From the NCBI GenBank assembly GCA_023374045.1, contig CM041779.1:272923258-272987257 (forward strand): a DNA stretch of 64,000 nucleotides. Direction: 5' to 3'. The notes under the pieces were generated by a model, which saw only the letters and a program-made list of their open reading frames with translations, was not told where the DNA came from and searched no databases. The position numbers and the translations under genes were made by a program. The stretch comes from Limonium bicolor. Taxonomy: Eukaryota; Streptophyta; Magnoliopsida; Caryophyllales; Plumbaginaceae. Shown piece after piece: positions 48,211 through 59,155 of the stretch. Position 1 is the stretch's first letter; each line of letters opens with the position of its first letter.

Positions 48211-48723
48211 ACTTTCTTAAAGATAAAGAAAATCTAGTAAAAGTAAGATTTTTTGGCATTTTAATTAAATGACTTCCCAAAGGAATTTTGCTGTGAAATT
48301 TTAACCACGTGTCAAGGATGGCAATTATGATTTTTCTGAAGTGAAATCGAATTTTGTAAATGTTGGAATATTTTTAAATTCAATTTCTCGTCTGTTTCAA
48401 TCAGAAATTGCTAGAAAATTGTTGGAAATTTTAAAAATCAAAATTCTAACGCCATTATGCTTAAAATGTCATCCTCTATCATGGGTTGAAATTTCAAAAA
48501 ATTTCAAGCTGATTTGGGTATCTTTAGGAGGAGAGAGAAAGCCTATAGGAGGTCTTAGGAGCCTTAAAAATTATGAAAACGCCCCTGACAGTGACGAAAC
48601 TGCTCCCTATGCCCCGGAATGCGCCGATCGAGCTGGAATCTCTCATTACTTGATTGAAATGCCCCTCACAACACCAAAACCTCATAGACCCTAACCAGGG
48701 GGGTCAAAATTTTGGGTATAACA

Positions 48724-48740
48724 GATTGCCCCCCGTCAAC
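48724..48740 (-). other. element B polypurine tract
   Basis: Minus-strand GACGGGGGGCAATC directly precedes the LTR start TGTTATACCC. Confidence 0.75.
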
Positions 48741-48837
48741 TAGACTTTGTAATGGATGTGAAAAGTCTGGTTGATGCTTGAGTGATGCCCCAAAATTTTG
48801 GATTCCCTAAAATCTTCCATGTTGTCCGAAACCGCGT

Positions 48838-49112
48838 TGACTCCGTCCAGCTATTCGGAGGCGCTGACTACCTAAGCAATAAAACGTTGTTGAGCTATTC
48901 TAAGGCACTGACTACATATAAGCGAAAGATGTGTCAAGCTATTCTAAGGCGCTGACTACCTAGGTGACGAAAATGAAATAATGTCAAGCGGTTCTAAGGC
49001 GTTGACTACCTATAATAAATGAAATGATGTCAAGCTATTCTAAGGCGCTGACTACCTATAACAAATGAAATAAAGCAATGCCAAGCGATTCTGAGGCGTT
49101 GACTACCTAGGA
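48838..49112 (-). repeat. element B 3' array 3: about 50-bp unit
   Basis: Six degenerate units with the phrase AGCTATTCTAAGGCGCTGAC followed by TACCTA and an A-rich spacer. Nearest array to the polypurine tract. Confidence 0.85.
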
Positions 49113-49142
49113 TGTGAAAACTGGGTGGTATGCAAATGCAAG

Positions 49143-49260
49143 AATGCTGAAATGCTAACGATGCTAATGATGCTGATGCTGATGCTGATGATGATGCTGA
49201 TGATGCTGATGATGATGCTGATGATGCTGATGATGTTGATGATGTTGATAATGCTCGGAT
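49143..49260. repeat. GATGCT/GATGAT microsatellite in element B
   Basis: Trinucleotide run of GATGCTGATGATGATGCTG type over about 110 bp. Minus-strand Ser/Ala-rich open frames here are products of the repeat, not genes. Confidence 0.85.
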
Positions 49261-49495
49261 GCTTCTAGGGACCGAAACCCGTGCCAATGCTCCTGGCTGG
49301 ACCCAATGTGGACTTATTGCCATCGCACCCCAAGCCGGTGTGTAGGGATAACTCATGGTAAAAACCATAGGGACTTATTGCCTTTGCCCACCATTCGTTG
49401 ATCCCAAAGTAAGCTGACATAACACAAGAGGATTTATTGCCATCACCTCGCCAACTTTTCTGTCGCTAAGTCTTGTAACGCACCTGGATAATGCA

Positions 49496-50147
49496 ACTAG
49501 GTCTTATGACGAGCCTATATGAATGAGATGAATGCAATGTGTTTGATGAGAGTGGGTAAGCTAAAGGGTCTTATTACGAGCCTAAAGGAATGCAACTAGG
49601 TCTTATGACGAGCCTAAAGATGGATCCAGGTCTTATAACGAGCCTAAAGGTTGGGTCTAGGTCTTATGACGAGCCTAAAGATGGATCTAGGTCTTATGAC
49701 GAGCCTAATGGTTGGGTCTAGGTCTTATGACGAGCCTAAAGATGGTTCTAGGTCTTATGACGAGCCTAAAGATGGAATCTAGGTCTTATGACGAGCCTAA
49801 AGATGGGATCTAGGTCTCATGACTAGCCTAAAGATGGGATCTAGGTCTTATGACGAGCTTAAGGATGGTTCTAGGTCTTATGACGAGCCTAAGGAAGGAT
49901 CTAAGTCTTATGACGAGCCTAATGGTTGGGTCTAGGTCTTATGACGAGCCTAAAGATGGGATCTAGGTCTTATGACGAGCCTAAAGATGGGGTCTAGGTC
50001 TTATGACGAGCCTAAAGGTGGGATCTAGGTCTTATGACGAGCCTAAGGATGGTTCTAGGTCTTATGACGAGCCTAAGGAAGGATCTAGGTCTTATGACGA
50101 GCCTAAAGGTTGGGTCTAGGTCTTATGACGAGCCTAAGGATAGTTGA
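49496..50147 (-). repeat. element B 3' array 2: about 31-bp unit
   Basis: Roughly twenty units of GGTCTTATGACGAGCCTAAA plus GATGGGATCTA-like spacer. On the element's strand the core reads AGGCTCGTCATAAGACC, closely matching AGGCCCGTCATAAGTCC in element C. Confidence 0.92.
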
Positions 50148-50202
50148 AAGTGAGTCAAGTGCATGACGGGTCTAAATGAATGTGGAAGGATTAAGGCTTA
50201 TG

Positions 50203-50403
50203 TCAAACCTGGAGATGGTAGGGCTCAAGACGGGCCTGTGGATGTTTGAATGTGGAGGAAGGGCTTAGGACGGGCCTGTGAATGTTTGAATGTGGAGGAA
50301 GGGCTTAGGACGGGCCTGAGGATGTTTGATTGTGGAGGAAGAGCTTAGGACGGGCCTGAGGATGTTTGATTGTGGAGAAAGGGCTTAGGACGGGCCTGAG
50401 TGG
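50203..50403 (-). repeat. element B 3' array 1: about 43-bp unit
   Basis: Five units of the type GGGCTTAGGACGGGCCTGTG followed by GATGTTTGAATGTGGAGGAA. On the element's strand each has CAGGCCCGTCCTAAGCCC, close to the core of the next array and of the element C array. Confidence 0.88.
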
Positions 50404-50410
50404 TATGAGA

Positions 50411-52211
50411 GGGTTTTTAACCTTTGGGTTTCGGGTTTTTTAGGCCTCCATCGGTGTCATTGTTGCAATTGTTGGGACCAACAATTGCCCCCAGTATTTT
50501 TCCTTGAGGCGATCTGAGTTTTTGGGATTTTATGGCAATCAATCGGAACGATCGATTGTCCCTAGTATTTTCTTTGATTAATTGCGCAAAAACAAGTCTC
50601 ATCCTCACAAGGTCAGGGTTTATCTTGATGTGGTGCTTTCTATCCTACACTCAAAGTGTTTAATGCTTGCAGTCGTGCTCTCATTTTGGTCAAAACATCT
50701 CAACCCTTGAATTTGACATTTGTTAGATTTACGCGTTCAACCTGTTACTTTCACGATGATTAGATACACAACTATTAAGTCGGAAGTCTTTTGAGCTTAT
50801 GACGTGGCTATGGGGTGTGATGAATGACAAAAGGACCATGGGGGAATGTTTGGGATGTGTGGAGCTATAAGAGTGACCAAAGCTGCAATTTGCACCTTCT
50901 TTCAGACTTGCCTTCTTTGTCTTGAAGTCGTTTGGCTACTTCGTGATGACTTCGCCTATGAGCTTGGAACTTGGGACTTTTGAGTTGTTCCTTGCACCTT
51001 CTCTCCTTTCTTCCAATTTTGAGGCTTTTCAGGTTTGCCTTTCTTTGAATCTCTTTTCCTTCGGGGTTCTTGTGTTTCCCGGTTTTGAACTTTGAGAGCT
51101 GTTTTTGATGTTAGCTCATTTGGATCCTGTGTCACTTTGGGACCATTTGCGGATCGTTTCGTCATGCTGGTAGCAGTTTTGCTTCTTGGACTTGTGAAGC
51201 TGCTGTTCGGAAGTCGGGCTCTTTGCTTCCTTTGGTCACCGGGTCGGTTGTTCATCATTGGCTGGCTTGTTTGTGGAGTTTGTAATATTGTAAAAGAGGA
51301 CGTATACAAAAAGCTCAGCGGGGTTGCCTAGGGTGTAATGTCAGGATTCATAAGCTTTTGGCTGTGTGGTGCTGTACCTAGGTGCTTCGTCATCCCTAAT
51401 AGTTGTGTATCCGTTCTTTGTTACTTTTCATAGATTTAAGCGTAAATTTACAAATTATTTCCTTCGGTCAGAGTCATGCAGTTTACCTCACCTTTGAATG
51501 TGATCTCTCTGGAGTCGTGTAACAATGACACGCTCTTTCGCTCTTGGTTTTACCGCTCAAGGCACTCTCGCGAAATGTACACTCAAAGACTCGCTTGCAC
51601 ATTTAAACAAAATAAACATTATCGTTCCTTAACTTAGATTGCCCCCGGTACTGCTGTGGGGTTTTTTGACAAGCCTTTTGAATGACCAAGTTATTTATGG
51701 AGGGTGATTGCATGTGTGATGGTAAATGATGGTGGTGAATGGTGACGGGGTGATTGCTGAATGATTTATCTTTTAGTTCTTTTGGTGGCAGCAGTTTTGG
51801 ATCCATGTGTCCGGTGAAATGGCAAGAATGATGGGATGATGTGACATGTGCGGTAGCTGCGATGGAGGTGGTGAATGGGAAGGTGGTTTTGTGCAGGGGG
51901 TTTCGTGAAAAACAAAGGTTTTTTCTTTTATATGTTTGCGGACATGCTTTATGAGTGAGAGTTTTTTTTCCTTCCTTTTTGGGCACATGAACGAACGTAT
52001 AAACATTAAAACAAAAGCAAAGACGGAACTTTATTGATAACCAAAATAAGTAACAATGACATTAAGTACCAACTGAATGGAAAAGACAACTAAACTAGCT
52101 AAAGAACGGAAGGTAATTAAAAGAAAAGAAAAGAAGAAGAAAGAAATGAAAAGAAAGAAAAGACAAAAGCTACGCAAACAGCTAAGGGGAAAAGAAATAT
52201 AACAAAGATTC
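50411..52211 (-). other. element B interior between gag and 3' arrays; pol missing
   Basis: In the element's direction this follows gag, where about 4 kb of protease, reverse transcriptase, RNase H and integrase would be expected. Only 1.8 kb is present and no such motif is seen. A 117-codon minus frame (50956-51309) is very basic, rich in Lys, Arg, Ser and Thr, starts at a non-ATG codon and is unrecognised. G-rich tracts resembling the polypurine tract (GGGGGCAAT type) recur at about 51638-51650 and 50482-50493, beside two palindromes (50466-50487 and 50536-50558). Confidence 0.5.
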
Positions 52212-53746
52212 CTAGCGGTGTTCCGGCATGGGATTCCCGATGTTCCCGCGCTCTGAGAACTGAAGTCCCTGGTCAATCAGGTCTTGGATCTTATGCTGTA
52301 GGGCCCTGTAATGATCGGTGTCATGGCTTGGCAACTGATGGTAGTGACAGAACTGATTTGGACTCCAGCCCAAATAGGTGACTCCTGGTCGGGGTGGAAG
52401 AGGCTGTAAGATATTCTGCTCCTGGAGCTTTTTTAGAGCCTGACTCAAAGGCCGACCGATATCCGTGAATTCTCGCTAATTGAAATCCAGTATCGGAGGT
52501 GGTATTGCTTGATAACTCCTCCCTTGTTCCCTTGGTTGCTGGACTGCATTCACCTCGTACTGTCTTGCCTATCTCTGCGGTGCGCTCTGTGCGTAAGCTG
52601 CGGTTGAGTAGGAAGCTTTTGCTGGTTCAGATTTTGGGAACTTTGAATTACTTCCGGACCCCCGACGATATCCCAGCTTTAAGTCTCCCTTGTGGATCTT
52701 CTCCTCCAAAACACCTACCTGGCCCATGAGCATATCAAAGCTTGGAAAGTACATATACTTTAGCTCATCATTGTACTGCTTTTGCATGTTCTCAACAATC
52801 ATGCGAATTTGTTCCTGCTCATCCATCCTTGTAGGCATGCATGCTGCCTTCCTCCTCCACCGCTTTATAAAGTCAAACATGGACTCACTTCCCGTTTGGC
52901 GCGTGCTGGCGAGGTCAGACCGGGTGATTTCCAAATTTTTAGCATACTCAAAGTGAGTCAGGAAAGCTTCACATATCTCCTCGTATGTCTTGGTGTTCAT
53001 TCTTTGAGTTAGGTACCATCGTTGAGGAATCTCATCTAGGTATCGGGCAAAAACCTTGGCCTTCTGCATATCATTGAGCCTCAGGATAGACATCTCTCGA
53101 TCAAACATCGCCAAATGGAATTGGGGATCGGTCGAGCCCTTGTAGAGAGCCAAGGTGGGGAGCTTCAGCTTCACGGGCAGCTCGACGTCTGGATAGGACC
53201 CCATGGAGAGACAGTAAAAACCAACAGGTTTACCGGCCTTTTCCATGCGCTCGATGCGCCTTAGAGCCCTCTGAACTTCAGCGGCTAACTGGTTCCCGGG
53301 AGCACCACCTCCGCACCCAACTTGGGTGTCATGTCCCTCCAAGGAGATATTGTTCATGCCGTATAAATGGTTGACAAATCCCTGCAGTGGTCTTTCCTGT
53401 CTTGCCGCCTCCAAAGATCCAATCTTCTCATGGAGCTCAACTGTTGCTGCCGTATGCCGTGCCTCCAAGGCTTCAATGGCAGCTTGATGTTTTCGTACCA
53501 GGCCGGCTATTTGATCCTGCTCCCCCATCGGACCCCCAGTGGTCCTGCTTTGGGCTGCCATTTCCAACGCGGCCAACTTATCCTCCAGCTTGGTAATTGT
53601 GTTCACATATTTATTTTCGAGTGCCTGGATTGCCTCTTGGTGTTTCAAATCAAAATTTTTCATGAGCTCCTCAACAGAAGTGTTCGAGTTTCCCCCCCTG
53701 CTTGCTGATTCTCTTGAGGGACGTCGTCATGAACCTGGACCGACAT
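52212..53746 (-). pseudogene. gag: element B gag (Retrotrans_gag), broken
   Basis: Encodes the capsid-type protein that packages retroelement RNA. A 364-codon open frame (53663-52569) has an N-terminal coiled coil, KLPTLALYKGSTDPQFHLAMF near residue 175, WYLTQRM and EAFLTHFEYAKN, matching plant Retrotrans_gag. The likely true start is an ATG at 53746, but a run of seven C (53692-53698, plus strand) throws the frame. Two stops, at 52569 and near 52477, lie in the same frame before the tail, which continues to 52212 with a zinc-knuckle-like C-x2-H-x4-H-x4-Y (52347-52308): the last ligand, normally Cys, is Tyr. Family placement is secure; this copy is inactive. Confidence 0.9.
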
Positions 53747-54715
53747 GTCAGATAAGCTGGAGTCTACTTCGGGCTGGAATGATGGAAGAGGGGGAGTAGG
53801 CAGCCGGGTCAAACGTCCGGAACTTCTATCCCAGCGCCTTTCTAAAATCTTGCCTTCTTTTTGTTCTAGAACATAAAGTAAAAACCATTAGGGCACGAGC
53901 TTTCAATGACATGAAAAGGTTTTTCTCTGAGGACCCTTATGTTCTAATTATAGGACTCGTCTTTTTTTTTTGCTGCTCGGGCCGAGCGGGCTGGAGATTT
54001 TAGGCAAGTGAAACGGGCCAGCAAACCTAAAGGGAATAATGGAAACCTTCATGCTTATCCTGAGGGATTGATTTTGTGAAGGTAAAGGCATTCGGGCCAC
54101 TGAAACCTTCAAGTGTTTCATTTGGATTGGGAGAGATTGAAGGACCGATACAGACATTGGGCCTGAGGCCCAGAAAAGAAAAACATATACACAGAAGTCT
54201 TGCATAAGGAGGTAATGCACATGTCCTCACAAAATGACTCAGTCCAACGGGTACAGATCGATTCGGAGAGGTGCTTGGGGCGCGGGCCCAGGTCACCGCA
54301 AAGGAATAGGGCTTGCACGCTATCCTCTTTGGGCTTCCCCACTTTTTTCACATCACCTGAAGGTGTGCGTCTACGGTCGGGTCTTTGACTGACCAAACAA
54401 TGGGCTAGGTAAGGGTACTGCCAGGAAAATGCTTGGGGCTAAAGCCCAGGTATTAAGGGGGTGTGGTTAGACGACACCCTTCTCTTTTCCCCCACTTATT
54501 CACATCACCTAAAAGGTGTGAGCCCCTGACAGGGGACCCTCAAACAGGTCCCGGGGTAAAATTGGTTTGCGTGGACCCTCGCTCTCATATGATGCAAAGG
54601 TGCAGAAATTTAAATTGTACATAAAAGTAAACAAACAATGTAATAAAGCCATAAATAAACATTTTCGAGTTAGGCCCTCTTTCTTAAAATTAAACAAGTT
54701 AAAATTAAGAGTTTG
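53747..54715 (-). other. element B leader between primer site and gag
   Basis: About 970 bp with no supported gene. It contains a repeated phrase CCCCACTTNTTCACATCACC at about 54339 and 54489. Short open frames on both strands look accidental. Confidence 0.5.
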
Positions 54716-54733
54716 TCCCTAACAGAGTCGCCA
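54716..54733 (-). other. element B primer-binding site (tRNA-Arg type)
   Basis: TGGCGACTCTGTTAGGGA on the minus strand, three bases inside the right LTR. Differs from the site of C by two bases. Typical of Tat/Ogre elements. Confidence 0.88.
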
Positions 54734-55156
54734 GTCTGTGAGCCTCGATTTAAAACCCTATCCTATGAGGATTAAAGCTGATTAAGATCTAAACGGGTTT
54801 TAGGTCCACCTATAACCTAAGTTTAATAACTATGCCATATAACATTAATTATTAGAACCTAAGCTAGCTCAAAGGAACCTATTATGAGTCGCCACCTAAT
54901 TTTTACATAGATCAAATTAGGAAAGGAGAGTTCGGGTTTGAGGGCTTGGTATACAACTTATTTAGGGTTCAAATTACTTTCATTACCCCTCCTAGGCCGT
55001 TTTTCCTCTACTTAGTTTATTTACGGCTTACTACGAAGTTATTTTTAACCTAGGTGTGCGCTTCTGTTTTTTTATTTTTATACATTTTTTGACAGGAAAT
55101 TAAAGTGAAATCTGAAAATACCTAAACTAGGGTTTCGGAGGCAGAATTGGATCAAA

Positions 55157-55432
55157 TTTTAATTTTGTCCGTGGCCACGGACCCAATGTCCGAGACCACG
55201 GACCCCAATTGAATTAAATGATCACGAAAACAAAACAAAAATAAAAACACAAACTTGAAAAGTCCAGGGCCACGGACAGGGTGTCTGTGGGCCTGGATAT
55301 GTATTGACAGAAAACCTAATATTTGAAAAATTGAAAAATTTAAAATCCCGCCACCGTCCGTGGGTGTCCGTGGTCACGGACAACCCGTCCGTGGTCCCGG
55401 ACCATGCGTCCGAGGTCACGGACCACCCACGA
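55157..55432. repeat. GTCCGTGG/CCACGGAC dyad array, right LTR of B
   Basis: As in the left LTR but longer: an extra unit with GTCCGTGGCCACGGACCC is present near 55168. Confidence 0.75.
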
Positions 55433-56015
55433 ATAGTGGGTTTTTGATGGTTCCTGACGGTGTTTTGAACTTAAATTTTATGGGTGTGTGCCCTGAAAGA
55501 TGTACAAGACGTTAGTGCATGAAAGTCTTCAATTTAAAATCGAATTCAATGCGAAACTTAACGAACAAGTAATTGGACAGAAGCTTAAACAAACAGCAAT
55601 ATAGAAGCTGAAAAGGGTTGGTTTGAGCCCAAAATTTAACAGAAGACGAATGAGGTCGTAGTGAATCAAAAGAAGGAGGTCCCATCCTGTTTTACCTTCT
55701 GTGTCAGTGAGATTCTTCTTGTCAGGAATTTTCGGTGCCCTGTTGAAGCCGTTTCTGAATTGGATTCGAACTGAGCTTCTGACCTTTGAGAATTGGTGAT
55801 GTTCTTCACGTTTTGGTGGTGCTTTGAAGGTGTTTTGATGATTGTGGATGTGATGGGAATTGAAAAATGTGTTTCAGTGTTGATTTTGGTGAGATTTCGG
55901 TGTTGTTTTAGTGCTTGAAGGTGCAAAAACGTGGGAGGCTGGCTATGGAGAAGAGTTTTGACTGCCTAGGGTTCTAAGAGCTTGAAAGATTCTAATTTTA
56001 TCAAAAGACCTATCC

Positions 56016-56025
56016 CTTTATATAG
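56016..56025 (-). promoter_or_regulatory. TATA box, element B right LTR
   Basis: CTATATAAAG on the minus strand, same place as in the other LTR; this one would drive the element's transcript. Confidence 0.62.
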
Positions 56026-56538
56026 ACTTTCTTAAAGATAAAGAAAATCTAGTAAAAGTAAATTTTTTTGGCATTTTAATTAAATGACTTCCCAAAGGAA
56101 TTTTGCTGGGAAATTTTAACCACATGTCAAGGATGGAAATTATGATTTTTCTGAAGTGGAATCGAATTTTGTAAATGTTGGAATATTTTTAAATTCAATT
56201 TCTCGTCAGATTCAATCAGAAATTGCTAGAAAATTATTGGAAATTTGAAAAATCAAAATTTTAACGCCATTATGCTTAAAATGTCATCCTCTATCATGGG
56301 ATAAAATTTCAAAACATTTCAAGCTGATTTGGGTATCTTTTGGAGGAGAGAGAAAGCCTATAGGAGGTCTCGGGAGCCTTAAAAATTACAAAAACGCCCC
56401 TGACAGTGATGAAACTGCTCCCCATGCCCCGGAATGCGCCGATCGAGCCGTAATCTCTCATTACTTGATTGAAATGCCCCTGACAACACCAAAACCTCAT
56501 AGGCCCTAACCAGGGGGGTCAAAATTTTGGGTATAACA

Positions 56539-56543
56539 GTTTC
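56539..56543. repeat. element B target duplication, right
   Basis: GTTTC, matching 46972-46976. Together they define the insertion point in A. Confidence 0.88.
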
Positions 56544-59138
56544 TCGTAGTGTCCAAGTGTGGACTAGACCAGTATTGTCATCATCACGATCCCTATGCCT
56601 CTGCGCTACCATTGCTACAGAAGGCATGAAGGGCAATTAAAAGCTTCGTCAACTGTATACTAGACTGGTGCTCTAGTGACAGTGACACTGAGGTGGCCAT
56701 ACTCCAAGCCACTCATTATATTGAGTTCAAATTGAGAGATTTGATTGTTGCTCTACTCATTGTAGGAAATAACATTTCTCCACTTGCCATTCTCGGCAGT
56801 TCTCCTTATCATTTAACGTGGGTTTGCAACCATTTAAGTCTATATGACGTAGTTGGTTCATGGCTTTTAAGCCTTATTGTTGCAAGCTATGCTCCTTACG
56901 GGCTGCTTATACATGTTTCCACTTCCTTGTATACCATCATAGGTTGGAGGTATTACTGGGCTTCATGGTAAGTCGTGGCATCACTCTTCCGTTCATAGGA
57001 GGCCCTTTAGGCAGTATGGTATTAATCGGTGCCTCTTAGTGATTTAGGGTATTTCACGTTATGTGGAATCCCTTCGGTGTTCTAATTGAGTGTTCATTTA
57101 GTTCCTAGGTTCTTATCGCGACACTTAATTCAACTATGGTTGACTCAAACACCCTTTAAGGGTTGCTCCAGGGTGTTGTTAAGTTACGCCATTACATTTG
57201 GCTACTAATTATGAGCGTGTTCAGCCAACATGCTGCTTGCGGTACTCTATACCGAACCTTTCCCGTTTAGGGTTGCAATGTCTCCCACTGTAGGGAAGAC
57301 CATGGATACCTCCTCCTAGTGTTCTTGATTGGGTTTAACACCTTCTCCAATGATGAATTCTACTTCGTGGTAGTCTTGTGATTGCTCTTGGGAACTCCGT
57401 CCCGTTTGTTGAAGCTCATTGTGTTGGCATTAGGCATTCACCTTACTATTTTAGGCTGGGCATTTACTCCAGCTATCATGCATTTGCTTTGAAATTTTTG
57501 AGACATATCCAATGCCCATATTAAATAATCTGTGCTCCTTACCTCTTATAATTCTTGTTCATGATCCTCAGATGAATTGTCAGTGGCATCCAACTGTTCT
57601 GGTTTGAACTTACTTACGGTCCGTAGAATGGAGTCAACTATTTCTCGTGTTCTGTACACCACTTGTATCCATATGTGGGGTACCCTGCTGATACATTGCT
57701 ACTTACCCGACCAACCTATAAGTAGGCTTGTCAGGCCCGCAAGCTCCCATCGAAGTGCGGTCGTCCCACATCTCATTTTTGTACACTCGTAGTGTTCGTC
57801 ACATGCCTAGGTGAAGTATTCTGTTATCGACTCCTCTTATATCGTCCTATGATAGCTCATCGTGAATCTTTTGGTTTGGTTTTAAAATTCAGGGGTTTAA
57901 AAGAATTATTTGAGTTTTAAATGAAAATTTTTGGGTTTGAAAGAAAAGTTTCCATGGCACTTCAATGCCGGTTGATTCTGACCAAGGTCTAGCTTCTCGC
58001 TGACTGGTATATTCCTTACTACAATGGTTGGACCGTTAGGCCCTTCCCAGGTTTCATTCTTCAAATCCTTAGGATCTATGATCTTGTAGCTGCTTTATTG
58101 CGATCACGGTGCTTTACTAAGTACTTGTTGTTTACTAAAGATCCCTCTGTATAGTCCGGTTATTACTGCACTTGCCGTGGCAAGTGCGTGGTACTAGTGA
58201 TTTTTGGGTAAACCTATACCGGTCATGGTATGGTTTCCACTCGTATTTGGTAGTCTTGTCGACTCTTTCTTTGATCCACTGATCGTTTACTTGGGTTAAT
58301 CATTCTTCTGAGCTACTTCTCAGTGAGTTTGACACGGCTGTCATTGATCAGGTTGCTTCTCTAATCCTTGGAGATCCCTACCTATTTGTATTGTGGTTTC
58401 CTTGTTGCTCGTTCCCACACGTCTATCGTGATTACCGAGCCTTGCCTGTTCAGGTACTACTACCGTAATTCTGTAGGGTTATATCCCGTGAACATTCTCG
58501 TAGCCGTCTAAGCTATGCCGACCAGGTATTGTAACCTCTTGGCATTGTAATTTTGGAGTTGATCACTCCCGACTATGTCCATACTTGGTTGGTATACCAT
58601 TGGTGGTATTATAGTTACTACTGTCCCGCAGACTTGTGTCTCGGGTTTCGTTACTGCTTCTTTTTTCATCTCATTGCACGGTTGGTGCTTCTCGTCCTGC
58701 TGCTGCTTGACCAGCCAGGTTCTTGCGACTGCTAAGCATGTCGCACCATGCTGTTGCAAGTTCCAGTCTCCTTTGGTTAAGGTTCTCATTCCCCTGCTAT
58801 TAAGTGCGGGTACTGTTGTCCAACCGGGGACTATCTCCGGGACTTCCAGTTCTTGGAATCTACTGTATGATAGGTTCTTGTCTCCCGTAGGATTATTTCT
58901 CAACCGCCAGATCGGGTTTTTCCCGAGTATGAGAGGACTTTCCTTCTCTCTGGCGTTCCTTTCCGTGTTATACAATGGGGAATGTGGACGGTGGGTCTGA
59001 TATTGTAGGTATCCGGTACACACCGGGAGTTCCGAACTAGCATATCTTGCGCTATCACTCAGCCCTTAGCCCTAAGCATTTAATCCCTAGCTTGGTATTT
59101 CCTAAACTCTGTATTTCCAGTCATCAGAGTGATACTTC
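56544..59138 (-). other. element A interior, 5' part
   Basis: Lies between the GTTTC duplication of element B and the primer site of A. By position it should hold the leader and gag on the minus strand. The only sizeable minus-strand frame is at 58508-59023. No Retrotrans_gag signature or zinc knuckle was seen. Sequence resembles decayed retroelement interior. Confidence 0.45.
58508..59023 (-). CDS. unidentified 171-residue frame in element A, gag position
   Basis: The longest minus-strand frame in the interior of A begins about 115 bp after the primer site, where gag would start. The product is polar, rich in Gln, Thr and Asn, with no zinc knuckle, membrane segment or motif I know. A plus-strand frame of 141 residues overlaps it at 58575-59000, so openness alone proves little. 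It may be a relic of gag or chance. Functional coding is not supported. Confidence 0.2.
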   Translation of the reverse strand: MCTGYLQYQTHRPHSPLYNTERNAREKESPLILGKNPIWRLRNNPTGDKNLSYSRFQELEVPEIVPGWTTVPALNSRGMRTLTKGDWNLQQHGATCLAVARTWLVKQQQDEKHQPCNEMKKEAVTKPETQVCGTVVTIIPPMVYQPSMDIVGSDQLQNYNAKRLQYLVGIA

Positions 59139-59150
59139 ACTCTAATACCA
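59139..59150 (-). other. element A primer-binding site (tRNA-Met type)
   Basis: TGGTATTAGAGT on the minus strand, five bases inside the right LTR. It differs by two bases from TGGTATCAGAGC, the usual site for initiator tRNA-Met in plant LTR elements. It fixes the orientation of A. Confidence 0.82.
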
Positions 59151-59155
59151 CTTTT

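Larger units (their letters stand above)
46977..48723 (-). repeat. element B, left LTR (3' LTR, 1747 bp)
   Basis: Aligns with 54737-56538. On the plus strand it starts CGTGAACCTCG, where the other LTR has TGTGAGCCTCG, so the terminal base has mutated. It ends GGGTATAACA. Contains the GTCCGTGG/CCACGGAC dyad zone (47455-47622), a minus-strand TATA box (48201-48210) and, 149 bp from its end on that strand, the motif AGGTGGCGACTC. Confidence 0.92.
46977..56538 (-). mobile_element. element B: gag-only Tat/Ogre-type element (TR-GAG-like)
   Basis: A 9.6-kb minus-strand insertion in the interior of A, with LTRs at 46977-48723 and 54737-56538 and the target duplication GTTTC at 46972-46976 and 56539-56543. 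On its own strand the LTR starts TGTTATACCC. A tRNA-Arg primer site lies inside the right LTR and a G-rich tract inside the left. The 6-kb interior holds a gag pseudogene and then, where protease, reverse transcriptase and integrase should be, only about 1.8 kb without recognised domains and a repeat-built 3' region. It would need enzymes supplied by an autonomous relative. The LTRs show clear substitutions and a roughly 50-bp gap, so it is older than C. Confidence 0.92.
54737..56538 (-). repeat. element B, right LTR (5' LTR, 1802 bp)
   Basis: Aligns with the left LTR but carries an extra dyad unit of roughly 50 bp near 55152-55203. In the element's orientation this LTR holds the active promoter position, with the TATA box at 56016-56025. 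Confidence 0.92.

Noticed and set aside
49030..49368. Ser/Ala-rich 112-codon minus-strand frame
   Set aside because: Product of the GATGCT/GATGAT microsatellite.
52499..53799. Several plus-strand frames of 69-113 codons
   Set aside because: They are antisense shadows of the gag pseudogene.
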